DNA of 64,000 bases from Allodiplogaster sudhausi (GCA_945643635.1 CALZFC010000031.1:3465001-3529000), one strand, 5' to 3'; counted from the first letter of the stretch, positions 1-9,265 are shown. The notes: generated by a model from the letters alone, not told the origin. Numbers and translations are program-made.

Positions 1-296
1 CGCCGCCGCGACCGACAATGAGAGAGAGGGGGCGGGGAAGGAAACATTACCTTGAAATTGGTCCTCAGCGGCCTGCTTCCTCGCTCCTCACTCGGTGGAG
101 ACGAAAACGTGCAGGTGGGCCTCAGAAGGCGCTTGTCGACACTGAAAAGGAATGGGATATATTAGAGAAGGGGAAAGAGAGAAGCGATAAAGAAAAAAGA
201 GGGAACGAGAAAGAGAGAGACAAAGAGAGAGAGAAAGAAAGAAAAAGACAGAACTACAGTGAAGAATAGAGATAGCGAGCACGGAGAGAGAGAGAG

Positions 297-334
<38 letters not shown>

Positions 335-348
335 GTTTATAAACATAC
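1..348. repeat. Partial satellite monomer at left edge
   Basis: This is the 3' part of an L monomer, starting in the CCG-rich stretch. It contains module B (51-141) and the purine-rich tract up to the next module A. It carries CCTCAGC at the module B end and GATAAAG in the purine tract. That pair of variants recurs only in the units starting at 2530, 7202 and 39,919, so this unit belongs to the same minor W lineage. Confidence 0.95.
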
Positions 349-442
349 CTAGATGGTTGTCCGCGTCGGCCTGCTTCCCCTCTCTTCTATCGGGGAGACT
401 AGAACGGACCGGTTGGGCGAGATGGCAGCGCCCCATCAGAAG
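349..442 (-). other. Module A: 94-bp exon-like segment
   Basis: On the minus strand the segment is preceded by TTTATATAAACATTCTTTT-GCAG and begins CTTCTGATGGGG. It ends CATCTAG directly before GTATGT, a near-consensus 5' splice donor. Its last 29 bases align without gaps to the end of module B at about 22 of 29 positions (shared GAAGCAGGCCG, GCGGAC, final AG), so A and B derive from one ancestral module. One frame is open (L-L-M-G-R-C-H-L onward); the other two have stops. The bounding splice-like signals are present in every monomer I compared. No protein family is recognisable. Exon function is inferred; the duplication is seen directly. Confidence 0.6.
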
Positions 443-455
443 CTGCAAAAGAATG

Positions 456-465
456 TTTATATAAA
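456..465. promoter_or_regulatory. TTTATATAAA palindrome (TATA-like)
   Basis: This perfect 10-bp self-complementary word reads as a TATA box on both strands. On the minus strand it lies about 14 bp before the module A boundary, so a start 25-30 bp downstream would fall inside module A. It recurs in nearly all monomers. In the short units starting 55,521, 60,047 and 61,358 the TTTATA before exon A is changed to TTTAGA. Promoter activity is a guess; the word could be coincidental in AT-rich DNA. Confidence 0.25.
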
Positions 466-521
466 TAATAAGTAGGTTTGCTAGAAAGTTCTAATAAAAT
501 AAGAGAAAAAGAGGCAATCGG

Positions 522-580
522 AATTGTTTTTTTTTCGAATTTACATAAATTTTGAATTAAATAATTAATTAACTTTTTTT
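522..580. repeat. AT-rich linker bounded by T-runs
   Basis: A T9 run (527-535) is followed by about 38 bp of nearly pure A/T including ATTAAATAATTAATTAAC, then a T7 run (574-580). The T-runs vary from 5 to 12 or more between monomers. They are the points where short monomers diverge from long ones. No coding or RNA-gene signal is visible. T-runs could stop RNA polymerase III, but no A or B box lies upstream. Confidence 0.8.
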
Positions 581-700
581 CCTTCAAAGTTCGATGAATA
601 AAAGTAAAAAGTGGTGTCCGGGCGTGGCCAAAAGGGACAGAAATTGGGGTGCGACCACGCGCGGACACCACTCAGTTTTGCCAGACACAGCAGCGGTGTT
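536..700. repeat. 165-bp segment present only in long monomers
   Basis: Aligning L with S units shows that everything between the T9 run and GGTGGACTTTCG is absent from S and replaced by about 24 bp. The segment holds the AT-rich linker, the hairpin and TTTGCCAGACACAGCAGCGGTG. It has no terminal inverted repeats and no target-site duplication, so it does not look like a simple inserted element. Loss in S is favoured over gain in L (see hybrid unit 46,413). Confidence 0.8.
611..671. repeat. Inverted repeat, 17-bp arms, 27-bp loop
   Basis: The left arm GTGGTGTCCGGGCGTGG (611-627) and right arm CCACGCGCGGACACCAC (655-671) pair at 16 of 17 positions, with a single internal mismatch, around the loop 628-654. 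It could extrude as a cruciform or fold in RNA. The right arm is nearly invariant across long monomers. The left arm is subfamily-specific: TATTGTCC in Y and GTTTTGTCCGAGCG in F reduce pairing to 14 of 17. S units lack the whole structure. Function unknown. Confidence 0.85.
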
Positions 701-720
701 GGTGGACTTTCGAAGAAAGC

Positions 721-761
721 CCACCGCCGCCGCGACCGACAATGAGAGAGAGGGGGCGGGG
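721..761. promoter_or_regulatory. CCG-repeat plus GC-box-like stretch
   Basis: CCACCGCCGCCGCG is followed by GACCGACAATGAGAGAGA and then GGGGGCGGGG (752-761), which matches the generic Sp1/KLF GC-box shape. The CCG triplet count varies: one extra near 23,340, one fewer near 37,548, and a 2-base-shifted form near 13,381. This is a candidate binding site only; nothing in the window shows it acts as one. Confidence 0.25.
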
Positions 762-774
762 AAGGAAACATTAC

Positions 775-865
775 CTTGAAATTGGTCCGCAGCGGCCTGC
801 TTCCTCGCTCCTCACTCGGTGGAGACGAAAACGTGCAGGTGGGCCTCAGAAGGCGCTTGTCGACA
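775..865 (-). other. Module B: 91-bp exon-like segment, paralogue of module A
   Basis: On the minus strand it is preceded by CCCATTCCTTTTCAG, an acceptor-like site with a pyrimidine tract, and begins TGTCGACAAGCGC before the CTTCTGA shared with module A. It ends TTTCAAG before GTAATG, a donor-like site. One frame is open through all 30 codons here, but units from 48,937 onward carry a TAG in that frame (GAC-AAG to GAC-TAG), arguing against coding. In Y units the base before the donor GT is A instead of G (CAAA then GTAATG), a predicted weaker site. Splicing is inferred. Confidence 0.55.
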
Positions 866-1020
866 CTGAAAAGGAATGGGATATATTAGAGAAGGGGAAA
901 GAGAGAAGCGATAGAGAAAAAAGAGGGAACGAGAAAGAGAGAGACAAAGAGAGAGAGAAAGAAAGAAAAAGACAGAACTACAGTGAAGAATAGAGATAGC
1001 GAGCACGGAGACAGAGAGAG

Positions 1021-1066
<46 letters not shown>
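866..1066. repeat. Purine-rich tract, predicted CT-rich intron on the minus strand
   Basis: About 200 bp with nearly all purines on the + strand: GGGGAAAGAGAGAAG, GAGAAAGAGAGAGA, GAAAGAAAGAAAAAG, then the long (GA)n. Short interruptions (GCGAT, GAACTACAGTG, GCGAGCACGG) are constant between monomers. On the minus strand CTTCACTGTAG (acceptor-like, AG at 979-978) lies inside it and could give an alternative 3' site. Long polypurine-polypyrimidine mirror stretches of this kind can form triplex H-DNA in vitro. Confidence 0.85.
1024..1063. repeat. (GA)20 microsatellite
   Basis: An uninterrupted GA dinucleotide run sits in the last part of each monomer. Its length differs from unit to unit, from roughly 10 to 27 repeats, and accounts for much of the length scatter among monomers of one class. 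In insects GA runs are binding sites for GAGA factor and CLAMP; whether such proteins exist in this host is unknown. Confidence 0.9.
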
Positions 1067-1076
1067 GTTTATAAAC
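1067..1076. promoter_or_regulatory. GTTTATAAAC palindrome after the GA run
   Basis: This perfect 10-bp palindrome contains TATAAA and lies directly downstream of the (GA)n run and 4 bp before module A. GA run plus TATA plus about 30 bp resembles an insect core promoter on the + strand. On the minus strand it forms the first bases after the GTATGT donor-like site. It is changed to GGGTTATAAAC at about 32,095, 47,611 and 57,418. Either reading is speculative. Confidence 0.2.
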
Positions 1077-1080
1077 ATAC

Positions 1081-1665
1081 CTAGATGGTTGTCCGCGTCG
1101 GCCTGCTTCCCCTCTCTTCTATCGGGGAGACTAGAACGGACCGGTTGGGCGAGATGGCAGCGCCCCATCAGAAGCTGCAAAAGAATGTTTATATAAATAA
1201 TAAGTAGGTTTGCTAGAAAGTTCTAATAAAATAAGAGAAAAAGAGGCAATCGGAATTGTTTTTTTTTCGAATTTACATAAATTTTGAATTAAATAATTAA
1301 TTAACTTTTTCCCTTCAAAGTTCGATGAATAAAAGTAAAAAGTATTGTCCGGGCGTGGCCAAAAGGGACAGAAAATGGGGTGCGACCACGCGCGGACACC
1401 ACTCAGTTTTGCCAGACACAGCAGCGGTGTTGGTGGACTTTCGAAGAAAGACCGCCGTCGCCGCGACCGACAATGAGAGAGAGGGGGCGGGGAAGGAAAC
1501 ATTACTTTGAAATTGGTCCGCAGCGGCCTGCTTCCTCGCTCCTCACTCGGTGGAGACGAAAACGTGCAGGTGGGCCTCAGAAGGCGCTTGTCGACACTGA
1601 AAAGGAATGGGATATATTAGAGAAGGGGAGAGAGAAGCGATAGAGAAAAAAAGAGGGAACGAGAA

Positions 1666-1696
<31 letters not shown>

Positions 1697-1752
1697 AAGA
1701 AAGAAAGAGACAGAACTACAGTGAAGAATAGAGATAGCGAGCACGGAGAGAG

Positions 1753-1790
<38 letters not shown>

Positions 1791-2388
1791 GTTTATAAAC
1801 ATACCTAGATGGTTGTCCGCGTCGGCCTGCTTCCCCTCTCTTCTATCGGGGAGACTAGAACGGACCGGTTGGGCGAGATGGCAGCGCCCCATCAGAAGCT
1901 GCAAAAGAATGTTTATATAAATAATAAGTAGGTTTGCTAGAAAGTTCTAATAAAATAAGAGAAAAAGAGGCAATCGGAATTGTTTTTTTTTCGAATTTAC
2001 ATAAATTTTGAATTAAATAATTAATTAACTTTTTCCCTTCAAAGTTCGATGAATAAAAGTAAAAAGTATTGTCCGGGCGTGGCCAAAAGGGACAGAAAAT
2101 GGGGTGCGACCACGCGCGGACACCACTCAGTTTTGCCAGACACAGCAGCGGTGTTGGTGGACTTTCGAAGAAAGACCGCCGTCGCCGCGACCGACAATGA
2201 GAGAGAGGGGGCGGGGAAGGAAACATTACTTTGAAATTGGTCCGCAGCGGCCTGCTTCCTCGCTCCTCACTCGGTGGAGACGAAACGTGCAGGTGGGCCT
2301 CAGAAGGCGCTTGTCGACACTGAAAAGGAATGGGATATATTAGAGAAGGGGAGAGAGAACCGATAGAGAAAAAAAGAGGGAACGAGAA

Positions 2389-2419
<31 letters not shown>

Positions 2420-2479
2420 AAGAAAGAAAGAGACAGAACTACAGTGAAGAATAGAGATAGCGAGCACGGAGAGAGAGAG

Positions 2480-2515
<36 letters not shown>

Positions 2516-2529
2516 GTTTATAAACATAC
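1081..2529. repeat. Two Y-subfamily long monomers
   Basis: Units start at 1081 and 1805 (724 and 725 bp). Y diagnostics are TATTGTCC in the left hairpin arm, GAAAATGGGG in the loop, AGACCGCCGTCGCC, ATTACTTTG at the module B boundary and GACAGAGAG. The first has GAGAAGCGAT and the second GAGAACCGAT in the purine tract, a biallelic difference that splits Y units throughout the window. The second also has one A fewer in GACGAAACGTG in module B. Confidence 0.93.
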
Positions 2530-3201
2530 CTAGATGGTTGTCCGCGTCGGCCTGCTTCCCCTCTCTTCTATCGGGGAGACTAGAACGGACCGGTTGGGCG
2601 AGATGGCAGCGCCCCATCAGAAGCTGCAAAAGAATGTTTATATAAATAATAAGTAGGTTTGCTAGAAAGTTCTAATAAAATAAGAGAAAAAGAGGCAATC
2701 GGAATTGTTTTTTTTTCGAATTTACATAAATTTTGAATTAAATAATTAATTAACTTTTTTTCCTTCAAAGATCGATGAATAAAAGTAAAAAGTGGTGTCC
2801 GGGCGTGGCCAAAAGGGACAGAAATTGGGGTGCGACCACGCGCGGACACCACTCAGTTTTGCCAGACACAGCAGCGGTGTTGGTGGACTTTCGAAGAAAG
2901 CCCACCGCCGCCGCGACCGACAATGAGAGAGAGGGGGCGGGGAAGGAAACATTACCTTGAAATTGGTCCTCAGCGGCCTGCTTCCTCGCTCCTCACTCGG
3001 TGGAGACGAAAACGTGCAGGTGGGCCTCAGAAGGCGCTTGTCGACACTGAAAAGGAATGGGATATATTAGAGAAGGGGAAAGAGAGAAGCGATAAAGAAA
3101 AAAGAGGGAACGAGAAAGAGAGAGACAAAGAGAGAGAGAAAGAAAGAAAAAGACAGAACTACAGTGAAGAATAGAGATAGCGAGCACGGAGAGAGAGAGA
3201 G

Positions 3202-3243
<42 letters not shown>

Positions 3244-3842
3244 GTTTATAAACATACCTAGATGGTTGTCCGCGTCGGCCTGCTTCCCCTCTCTTCTATC
3301 GGGGAGACTAGAACGGACCGGTTGGGCGAGATGGCAGCGCCCCATCAGAAGCTGCAAAAGAATGTTTATATAAATAATAAGTAGGTTTGCTAGAAAGTTC
3401 TAATAAAATAAGAGAAAAAGAGGCAATCGGAATTGTTTTTTTTTTCGAATTTACATAAATTTTGAATTAAATAATTAATTAACTTTTTCCTTCAAAGTTC
3501 GATGAATAAAAGTAAAAAGTATTGTCCGGGCGTGGCCAAAAGGGACAGAAAATGGGGTGCGACCACGCGCGGACACCACTCAGTTTTGCCAGACACAGCA
3601 GCGGTGTTGGTGGACTTTCGAAGAAAGACCGCCGTCGCCGCGACCGACAATGAGAGAGAGGGGGCGGGGAAGGAAACATTACTTTGAAATTGGTCCGCAG
3701 CGGCCTGCTTCCTCGCTCCTCACTCGGTGGAGACGAAAACGTGCAGGTGGGCCTCAGAAGGCGCTTGTCGACACTGAAAAGGAATGGGATATATTAGAGA
3801 AGGGGAGAGAGAACCGATAGAGAAAAAAAGAGGGAACGAGAA

Positions 3843-3873
<31 letters not shown>

Positions 3874-3917
3874 AAGAAAGAAAGAGACAGAACTACAGTG
3901 AAGAATAGAGATAGCGA

Positions 3918-3979
<62 letters not shown>

Positions 3980-4578
3980 GTTTATAAACATACCTAGATG
4001 GTTGTCCGCGTCGGCCTGCTTCCCCTCTCTTCTATCGGGGAGACTAGAACGGACCGGTTGGGCGAGATGGCAGCGCCCCATCAGAAGCTGCAAAAGAATG
4101 TTTATATAAATAATAAGTAGGTTTGCTAGAAAGTTCTAATAAAATAAGAGAAAAAGAGGCAATCGGAATTGTTTTTTTTTCGAATTTACATAAATTTTGA
4201 ATTAAATAATTAATTAACTTTTTCCCTTCAAAGTTCGATGAATAAAAGTAAAAAGTATTGTCCGGGCGTGGCCAAAAGGGACAGAAAATGGGGTGCGACC
4301 ACGCGCGGACACCACTCAGTTTTGCCAGACACAGCAGCGGTGTTGGTGGACTTTCGAAGAAAGACCGCCGTCGCCGCGACCGACAATGAGAGAGAGGGGG
4401 CGGGGAAGGAAACATTACTTTGAAATTGGTCCGCAGCGGCCTGCTTCCTCGCTCCTCACTCGGTGGAGACGAAAACGTGCAGGTGGGCCTCAGAAGGCGC
4501 TTGTCGACACTGAAAAGGAATGGGATATATTAGAGAAGGGGAGAGAGAACCGATAGAGAAAAAAAGAGGGAACGAGAA

Positions 4579-4609
<31 letters not shown>

Positions 4610-4669
4610 AAGAAAGAAAGAGACAGAACTACAGTGAAGAATAGAGATAGCGAGCACGGAGAGAGAGAG

Positions 4670-4707
<38 letters not shown>

Positions 4708-5390
4708 TTATAAACATACCTAGATGGTTGTCCGCGTCGGCCTGCTTCCCCTCTCTTCTATCGGGGAGACTAGAACGGACCGGTTGGGCGAGATGGCAGC
4801 GCCCCATCAGAAGCTGCAAAAGAATGTTTATATAAATAATAAGTAGGTTTGCTAGAAAGTTCTAATAAAATAAGAGAAAAAGAGGCAATCGGAATTGTTT
4901 TTTTTTTCGAATTTACATAAATTTTGAATTAAATAATTAATTAACTTTTTCCCTTCAAAGTTCGATGAATAAAAGTAAAAAGTATTGTCCGGGCGTGGCC
5001 AAAAGGGACAGAAAATGGGGTGCGACCACGCGCGGACACCACTCAGTTTTGCCAGACACAGCAGCGGTGTTGGTGGACTTTCGAAGAAAGACCGCCGTCG
5101 CCGCGACCGACAATGAGAGAGAGGGGGCGGGGAAGGAAACATTACTTTGAAATTGGTCCGCAGCGGCCTGCTTCCTCGCTCCTCACTCGGTGGAGACGAA
5201 ACCGTGCAGGTGGGCCTCAGAAGGCGCTTGTCGACACTGAAAAGGAATGGGATATATTAGAGAAGGGGAGAGAGAACCGATAGAGAAAAAAAGAGGGAAC
5301 GAGAAAGAGAGAGACAGAGAGAGAGAGAGAGAGAAAGAAAGAAAGAGACAGAACTACAGTGAAGAATAGAGATAGCGAGCACGGAGAGAG

Positions 5391-5426
<36 letters not shown>

Positions 5427-5440
5427 GTTTATAAACATAC
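2530..5440. repeat. Long monomer run W-Y-Y-Y
   Basis: Units start at 2530 (W), 3258, 3994 and 4720 (Y). Unit 2530 carries the CCTCAGC/GATAAAG pair and a private AAAGATCGATG instead of AAAGTTCGATG. Unit 3258 is 736 bp, among the longest, because of its GA run. Unit 4720 has GACGAAACCGTG in module B, a variant seen again only near 27,660. Confidence 0.93.
3923..3976. repeat. Longest uninterrupted (GA)n run, about 27 repeats
   Basis: In most monomers the GA region is split by ACGG into a short and a long part. Here the ACGG interruption is missing, leaving 54 bp of pure GA. The same loss is seen near 17,995-18,033, 45,648-45,681 and 47,571-47,610, each with a shorter run. Confidence 0.85.
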
Positions 5441-5969
5441 CTAGATGGTTGTCCGCGTCGGCCTGCTTCCCCTCTCTTCTATCGGGGAGACTAGAACGGA
5501 CCGGTTGGGCGAGATGGCAGCGCCCCATCAGAAGCTGCAAAAGAATGTTTATATAAATAATAAGTAGGTTTGCTAGAAAGTTCTAATAAAATAAGAGAAA
5601 AAGAGGCAATCGGAATTGTTTTTTTTTGCTTTTTTTGGAATTGTTTTTTTTGGTGGACTTTCGAAGAAAGCCCACCGCCGCCGCGACCGACAATGAGAGA
5701 GAGGGGGCGGGGAAGGAAACATTACCTTGAAATTGGTCCGCAGCGGCCTGCTTCCTCGCTCCTCACTCGGTGGAGACGAAAACGTGCAGGTGGGCCTCAG
5801 AAGGCGCTTGTCGACACTGAAAAGGAATGGGATATATTAGAGAAGGGGAGAGAGAGAAGCGATAGAGAAAAAAAGAGGGAACGAGAAAGAGAGAGACAGA
5901 GAGAGAGAGAGAAAGAAAAAAGAGACAGAACTACAGTGAAGAATAGAGATAGCGAGCACGGAGAGAGAG

Positions 5970-6014
<45 letters not shown>

Positions 6015-6026
6015 TTATAAACATAC
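5441..6026. repeat. Short monomer (S), reference copy (586 bp)
   Basis: Module A is intact (5441-5534). The linker then reads GGAATTG, T9, GC, T7, GGAATTG, T8, GGTGGAC (5612-5656). The GGAATTG word is repeated at a 25-bp interval, and the AT-rich linker and hairpin of long units are absent. Module B follows normally at 5726. The purine tract has the GGGGAGAGAGAGAAGC form. The predicted minus-strand intron between B and A shrinks from 332 to 191 bp. Confidence 0.93.
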
Positions 6027-6556
6027 CTAGATGGTTGTCCGCGTCGGCCTGCTTCCCCTCTCTTCTATCGGGGAGACTAGAACGGACCGGTTGGGCGAGA
6101 TGGCAGCGCCCCATCAGAAGCTGCAAAAGAATGTTTATATAAATAATAAGTAGGTTTGCTAGAAAGTTCTAATAAAATAAGAGAAAAAGAGGCAATCGGA
6201 ATTGTTTTTTTTTTGCTTTTTTTGGAATTGTTTTTTTTTTGGTGGACTTTCGAAGAAAGCCCACAGCCGCCGCGACCGACAATGAGAGAGAGGGGGCGGG
6301 GAAGGAAACATTACCTTGAAATTGGTCCTCAGCGGCCTGCTTCCTCGCTCCTCACTCGGTGGAGACGAAAACGTGCAGGTGGGCCTCAGAAGGCGCTTGT
6401 CGACACTGAAAAGGAATGGGATATATTAGAGAAGGGGAAAGAGAGAAGCGATAGAGAAAAAAGAGGGAACGAGAAAGAGAGAGACAGAGAGAGAGAGAGA
6501 AAGAAAGAGACAGAACTACAGTGAAGAATAGAGATAGCGAGCACGGAGAGAGAGAG

Positions 6557-6598
<42 letters not shown>

Positions 6599-6612
6599 GT
6601 TTATAAACATAC
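6027..6612. repeat. Short monomer with CCACAGCC and AAAGAG variants
   Basis: This 586-bp S unit differs from its neighbours by CCCACAGCC instead of CCCACCGCC, CCTCAGC and GGGGAAAGAGAG. The first variant otherwise occurs only in the S units starting 50,990 and 56,844, the lead units of the 9-mer repeat near the right end. It lacks their GCTAGTCGAC change, so it looks like an older relative of that lineage stranded about 45 kb away. Confidence 0.9.
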
Positions 6613-7144
6613 CTAGATGGTTGTCCGCGTCGGCCTGCTTCCCCTCTCTTCTATCGGGGAGACTAGAACGGACCGGTTGGGCGAGATGGCAGCGCCCCAT
6701 CAGAAGCTGCAAAAGAATGTTTATATAAATAATAAGTAGGTTTGCTAGAAAGTTCTAATAAAATAAGAGAAAAAGAGGCAATCGGAATTGTTTTTTTTTT
6801 GCTTTTTTTGGAATTGTTTTTTTTGGTGGACTTTCGAAGAAAGCCCACCGCCGCCGCGACCGACAATGAGAGAGAGGGGGCGGGGAAGGAAACATTACCT
6901 TGAAATTGGTCCGCAGCGGCCTGCTTCCTCGCTCCTCACTCGGTGGAGACGAAAACGTGCAGGTGGGCCTCAGAAGGCGCTTGTCGACACTGAAAAGGAA
7001 TGGGATATATTAGAGAAGGGGAGAGAGAGAAGCGATAGAGAAAAAAAAGAGGGAACGAGAAAGAGAGAGACAGAGAGAGAGAGAGAAAGAAAAAAAGAGA
7101 CAGAACTACAGTGAAGAATAGAGATAGCGAGCACGGAGAGAGAG

Positions 7145-7189
<45 letters not shown>

Positions 7190-7201
7190 TTATAAACATA
7201 C
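6613..7201. repeat. Short monomer, third in a row
   Basis: A 589-bp S unit of the common left-half form (GGGGAGAGAGAGAAGC, CCGCAGC, AAAGAAAAAAAGAG). With 5441 and 6027 it forms the only run of three consecutive S monomers in the window. Confidence 0.92.
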
Positions 7202-7873
7202 CTAGATGGTTGTCCGCGTCGGCCTGCTTCCCCTCTCTTCTATCGGGGAGACTAGAACGGACCGGTTGGGCGAGATGGCAGCGCCCCATCAGAAGCTGCA
7301 AAAGAATGTTTATATAAATAATAAGTAGGTTTGCTAGAAAGTTCTAATAAAATAAGAGAAAAAGAGGCAATCGGAATTGTTTTTTTTTCGAATTTACATA
7401 AATTTTGAATTAAATAATTAATTAACTTTTTTTCCTTCAAAGTTCGATGAATAAAAGTAAAAAGTGGTGTCCGGGCGTGGCCAAAAGGGACAGAAATTGG
7501 GGTGCGACCACGCGCGGACACCACTCAGTTTTGCCAGACACAGCAGCGGTGTTGGTGGACTTTCGAAGAAAGCCCACCGCCGCCGCGACCGACAATGAGA
7601 GAGAGGGGGCGGGGAAGGAAACATTACCTTGAAATTGGTCCTCAGCGGCCTGCTTCCTCGCTCCTCACTCGGTGGAGACGAAAACGTGCAGGTGGGCCTC
7701 AGAAGGCGCTTGTCGACACTGAAAAGGAATGGGATATATTAGAGAAGGGGAAAGAGAGAAGCGATAAAGAAAAAAGAGGGAACGAGAAAGAGAGAGACAA
7801 AGAGAGAGAGAAAGAAAGAAAAAGACAGAACTACAGTGAAGAATAGAGATAGCGAGCACGGAGAGAGAGAGAG

Positions 7874-7911
<38 letters not shown>

Positions 7912-8594
7912 GTTTATAAACATACCTAGATGGTTGTCCGCGTCGGCCTGCTTCCCCTCTCTTCTATCGGGGAGACTAGAACGGACCGGTTGGGCGAGAT
8001 GGCAGCGCCCCATCAGAAGCTGCAAAAGAATGTTTATATAAATAATAAGTAGGTTTGCTAGAAAGTTCTAATAAAATAAGAGAAAAAGAGGCAATCGGAA
8101 TTGTTTTTTTTTCGAATTTACATAAATTTTGAATTAAATAATTAATTAACTTTTTTTCCTTCAAAGTTCGATGAATAAAAGTAAAAAGTGGTGTCCGGGC
8201 GTGGCCAAAAGGGACAGAAATTGGGGTGCGACCACGCGCGGACACCACTCAGTTTTGCCAGACACAGCAGCGGTGTTGGTGGACTTTCGAAGAAAGCCCA
8301 CCGCCGCCGCGACCGACAATGAGAGAGAGGGGGCGGGGAAGGAAACATTACCTTGAAATTGGTCCGCAGCGGCCTGCTTCCTCGCTCCTCACTCGGTGGA
8401 GACGAAAACGTGCAGGTGGGCCTCAGAAGGCGCTTGTCGACACTGAAAAGGAATGGGATATATTAGAGAAGGGGAAAGAGAGAAGCGATAGAGAAAAAAG
8501 AGGGAACGAGAAAGAGAGAGACAAAGAGAGAGAGAAAGAAAGAAAAGACAGAACTACAGTGAAGAATAGAGATAGCGAGCACGGAGAGAGAGAG

Positions 8595-8634
<40 letters not shown>

Positions 8635-9234
8635 GTTTATAAACATACCTAGATGGTTGTCCGCGTCGGCCTGCTTCCCCTCTCTTCTATCGGGGAGACT
8701 AGAACGGACCGGTTGGGCGAGATGGCAGCGCCCCATCAGAAGCTGCAAAAGAATGTTTATATAAATAATAAGTAGGTTTGCTAGAAAGTTCTAATAAAAT
8801 AAGAGAAAAAGAGGCAATCGGAATTGTTTTTTTTTTCGAATTTACATAAATTTTGAATTAAATAATTAATTAACTTTTTCCCTTCAAAGTTCGATGAATA
8901 AAAGTAAAAAGTATTGTCCGGGCGTGGCCAAAAGGGACAGAAAATGGGGTGCGACCACGCGCGGACACCACTCAGTTTTGCCAGACACAGCAGCGGTGTT
9001 GGTGGACTTTCGAAGAAAGACCGCCGTCGCCGCGACCGACAATGAGAGAGAGGGGGCGGGGAAGGAAACATTACTTTGAAATTGGTCCGCAGCGGCCTGC
9101 TTCCTCGCTCCTCACTCGGTGGAGACGAAAACGTGCAGGTGGGCCTCAGAAGGCGCTTGTCGACACTGAAAAGGAATGGGATATATTAGAGAAGGGGAGA
9201 GAGAAGCGATAGAGAAAAAAAGAGGGAACGAGAA

Positions 9235-9265
<31 letters not shown>

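Larger units (their letters stand above)
349..1080. repeat. Reference long monomer, W subfamily (732 bp)
   Basis: Used here to lay out the long unit: module A 349-442, TA-rich palindrome 456-465, T9 run 527-535, AT-rich linker to 580, hairpin 611-671, CCG/GC-box stretch 721-761, module B 775-865, purine tract 866-1066, palindrome 1067-1076. W diagnostics are TGGTGTCC in the left hairpin arm, GAAATTGGGG in the loop, AGCCCACCGCC, ATTACCTTG, GGGGAAAGAGAG and GACAAAGAG. This copy has a private ACAGAGAGAGACGG just before its long GA run. Confidence 0.95.

Noticed and set aside
527..600. RNA polymerase III unit: GTTCGATG resembling part of a B box, with T-runs as terminators
   Set aside because: No credible A box lies at the right spacing, the T-runs are upstream as well as downstream, and GTTCGATG fits the B box only in its core.
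503..610. AATAAA words as polyadenylation signals
   Set aside because: They occur in AT-rich DNA where chance matches are expected, and there is no associated gene on the + strand.
536..700. The long-unit-specific segment as an inserted miniature transposon
   Set aside because: The inverted repeat is internal rather than terminal, and no target-site duplication flanks the segment. The hybrid unit at 46,413 favours loss by deletion.
649..993. Recurring + strand frame beginning MRPRADTT and containing MRERGRGRKHY
   Set aside because: It is repeated because the DNA is repeated. The C-terminus changes with microsatellite length, start context is unremarkable, short monomers lack its first part, and no homologous family is recognised.
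812..1180. Minus-strand frames with long Ser-Leu repeats (about 110-123 codons), recurring in every monomer
   Set aside because: These are translations of the (CT)n strand. They vary in frame and length with each GA-run change and show no conserved protein signature.
5570..6142. Open reading frame of 190 codons on the + strand, the longest in the window
   Set aside because: It runs through a short-monomer linker, module B and the GA repeat only because GA-repeat frames contain no stops. Other monomers break it at varying places through one-base length changes, and the product is mostly Arg-Glu repeats.
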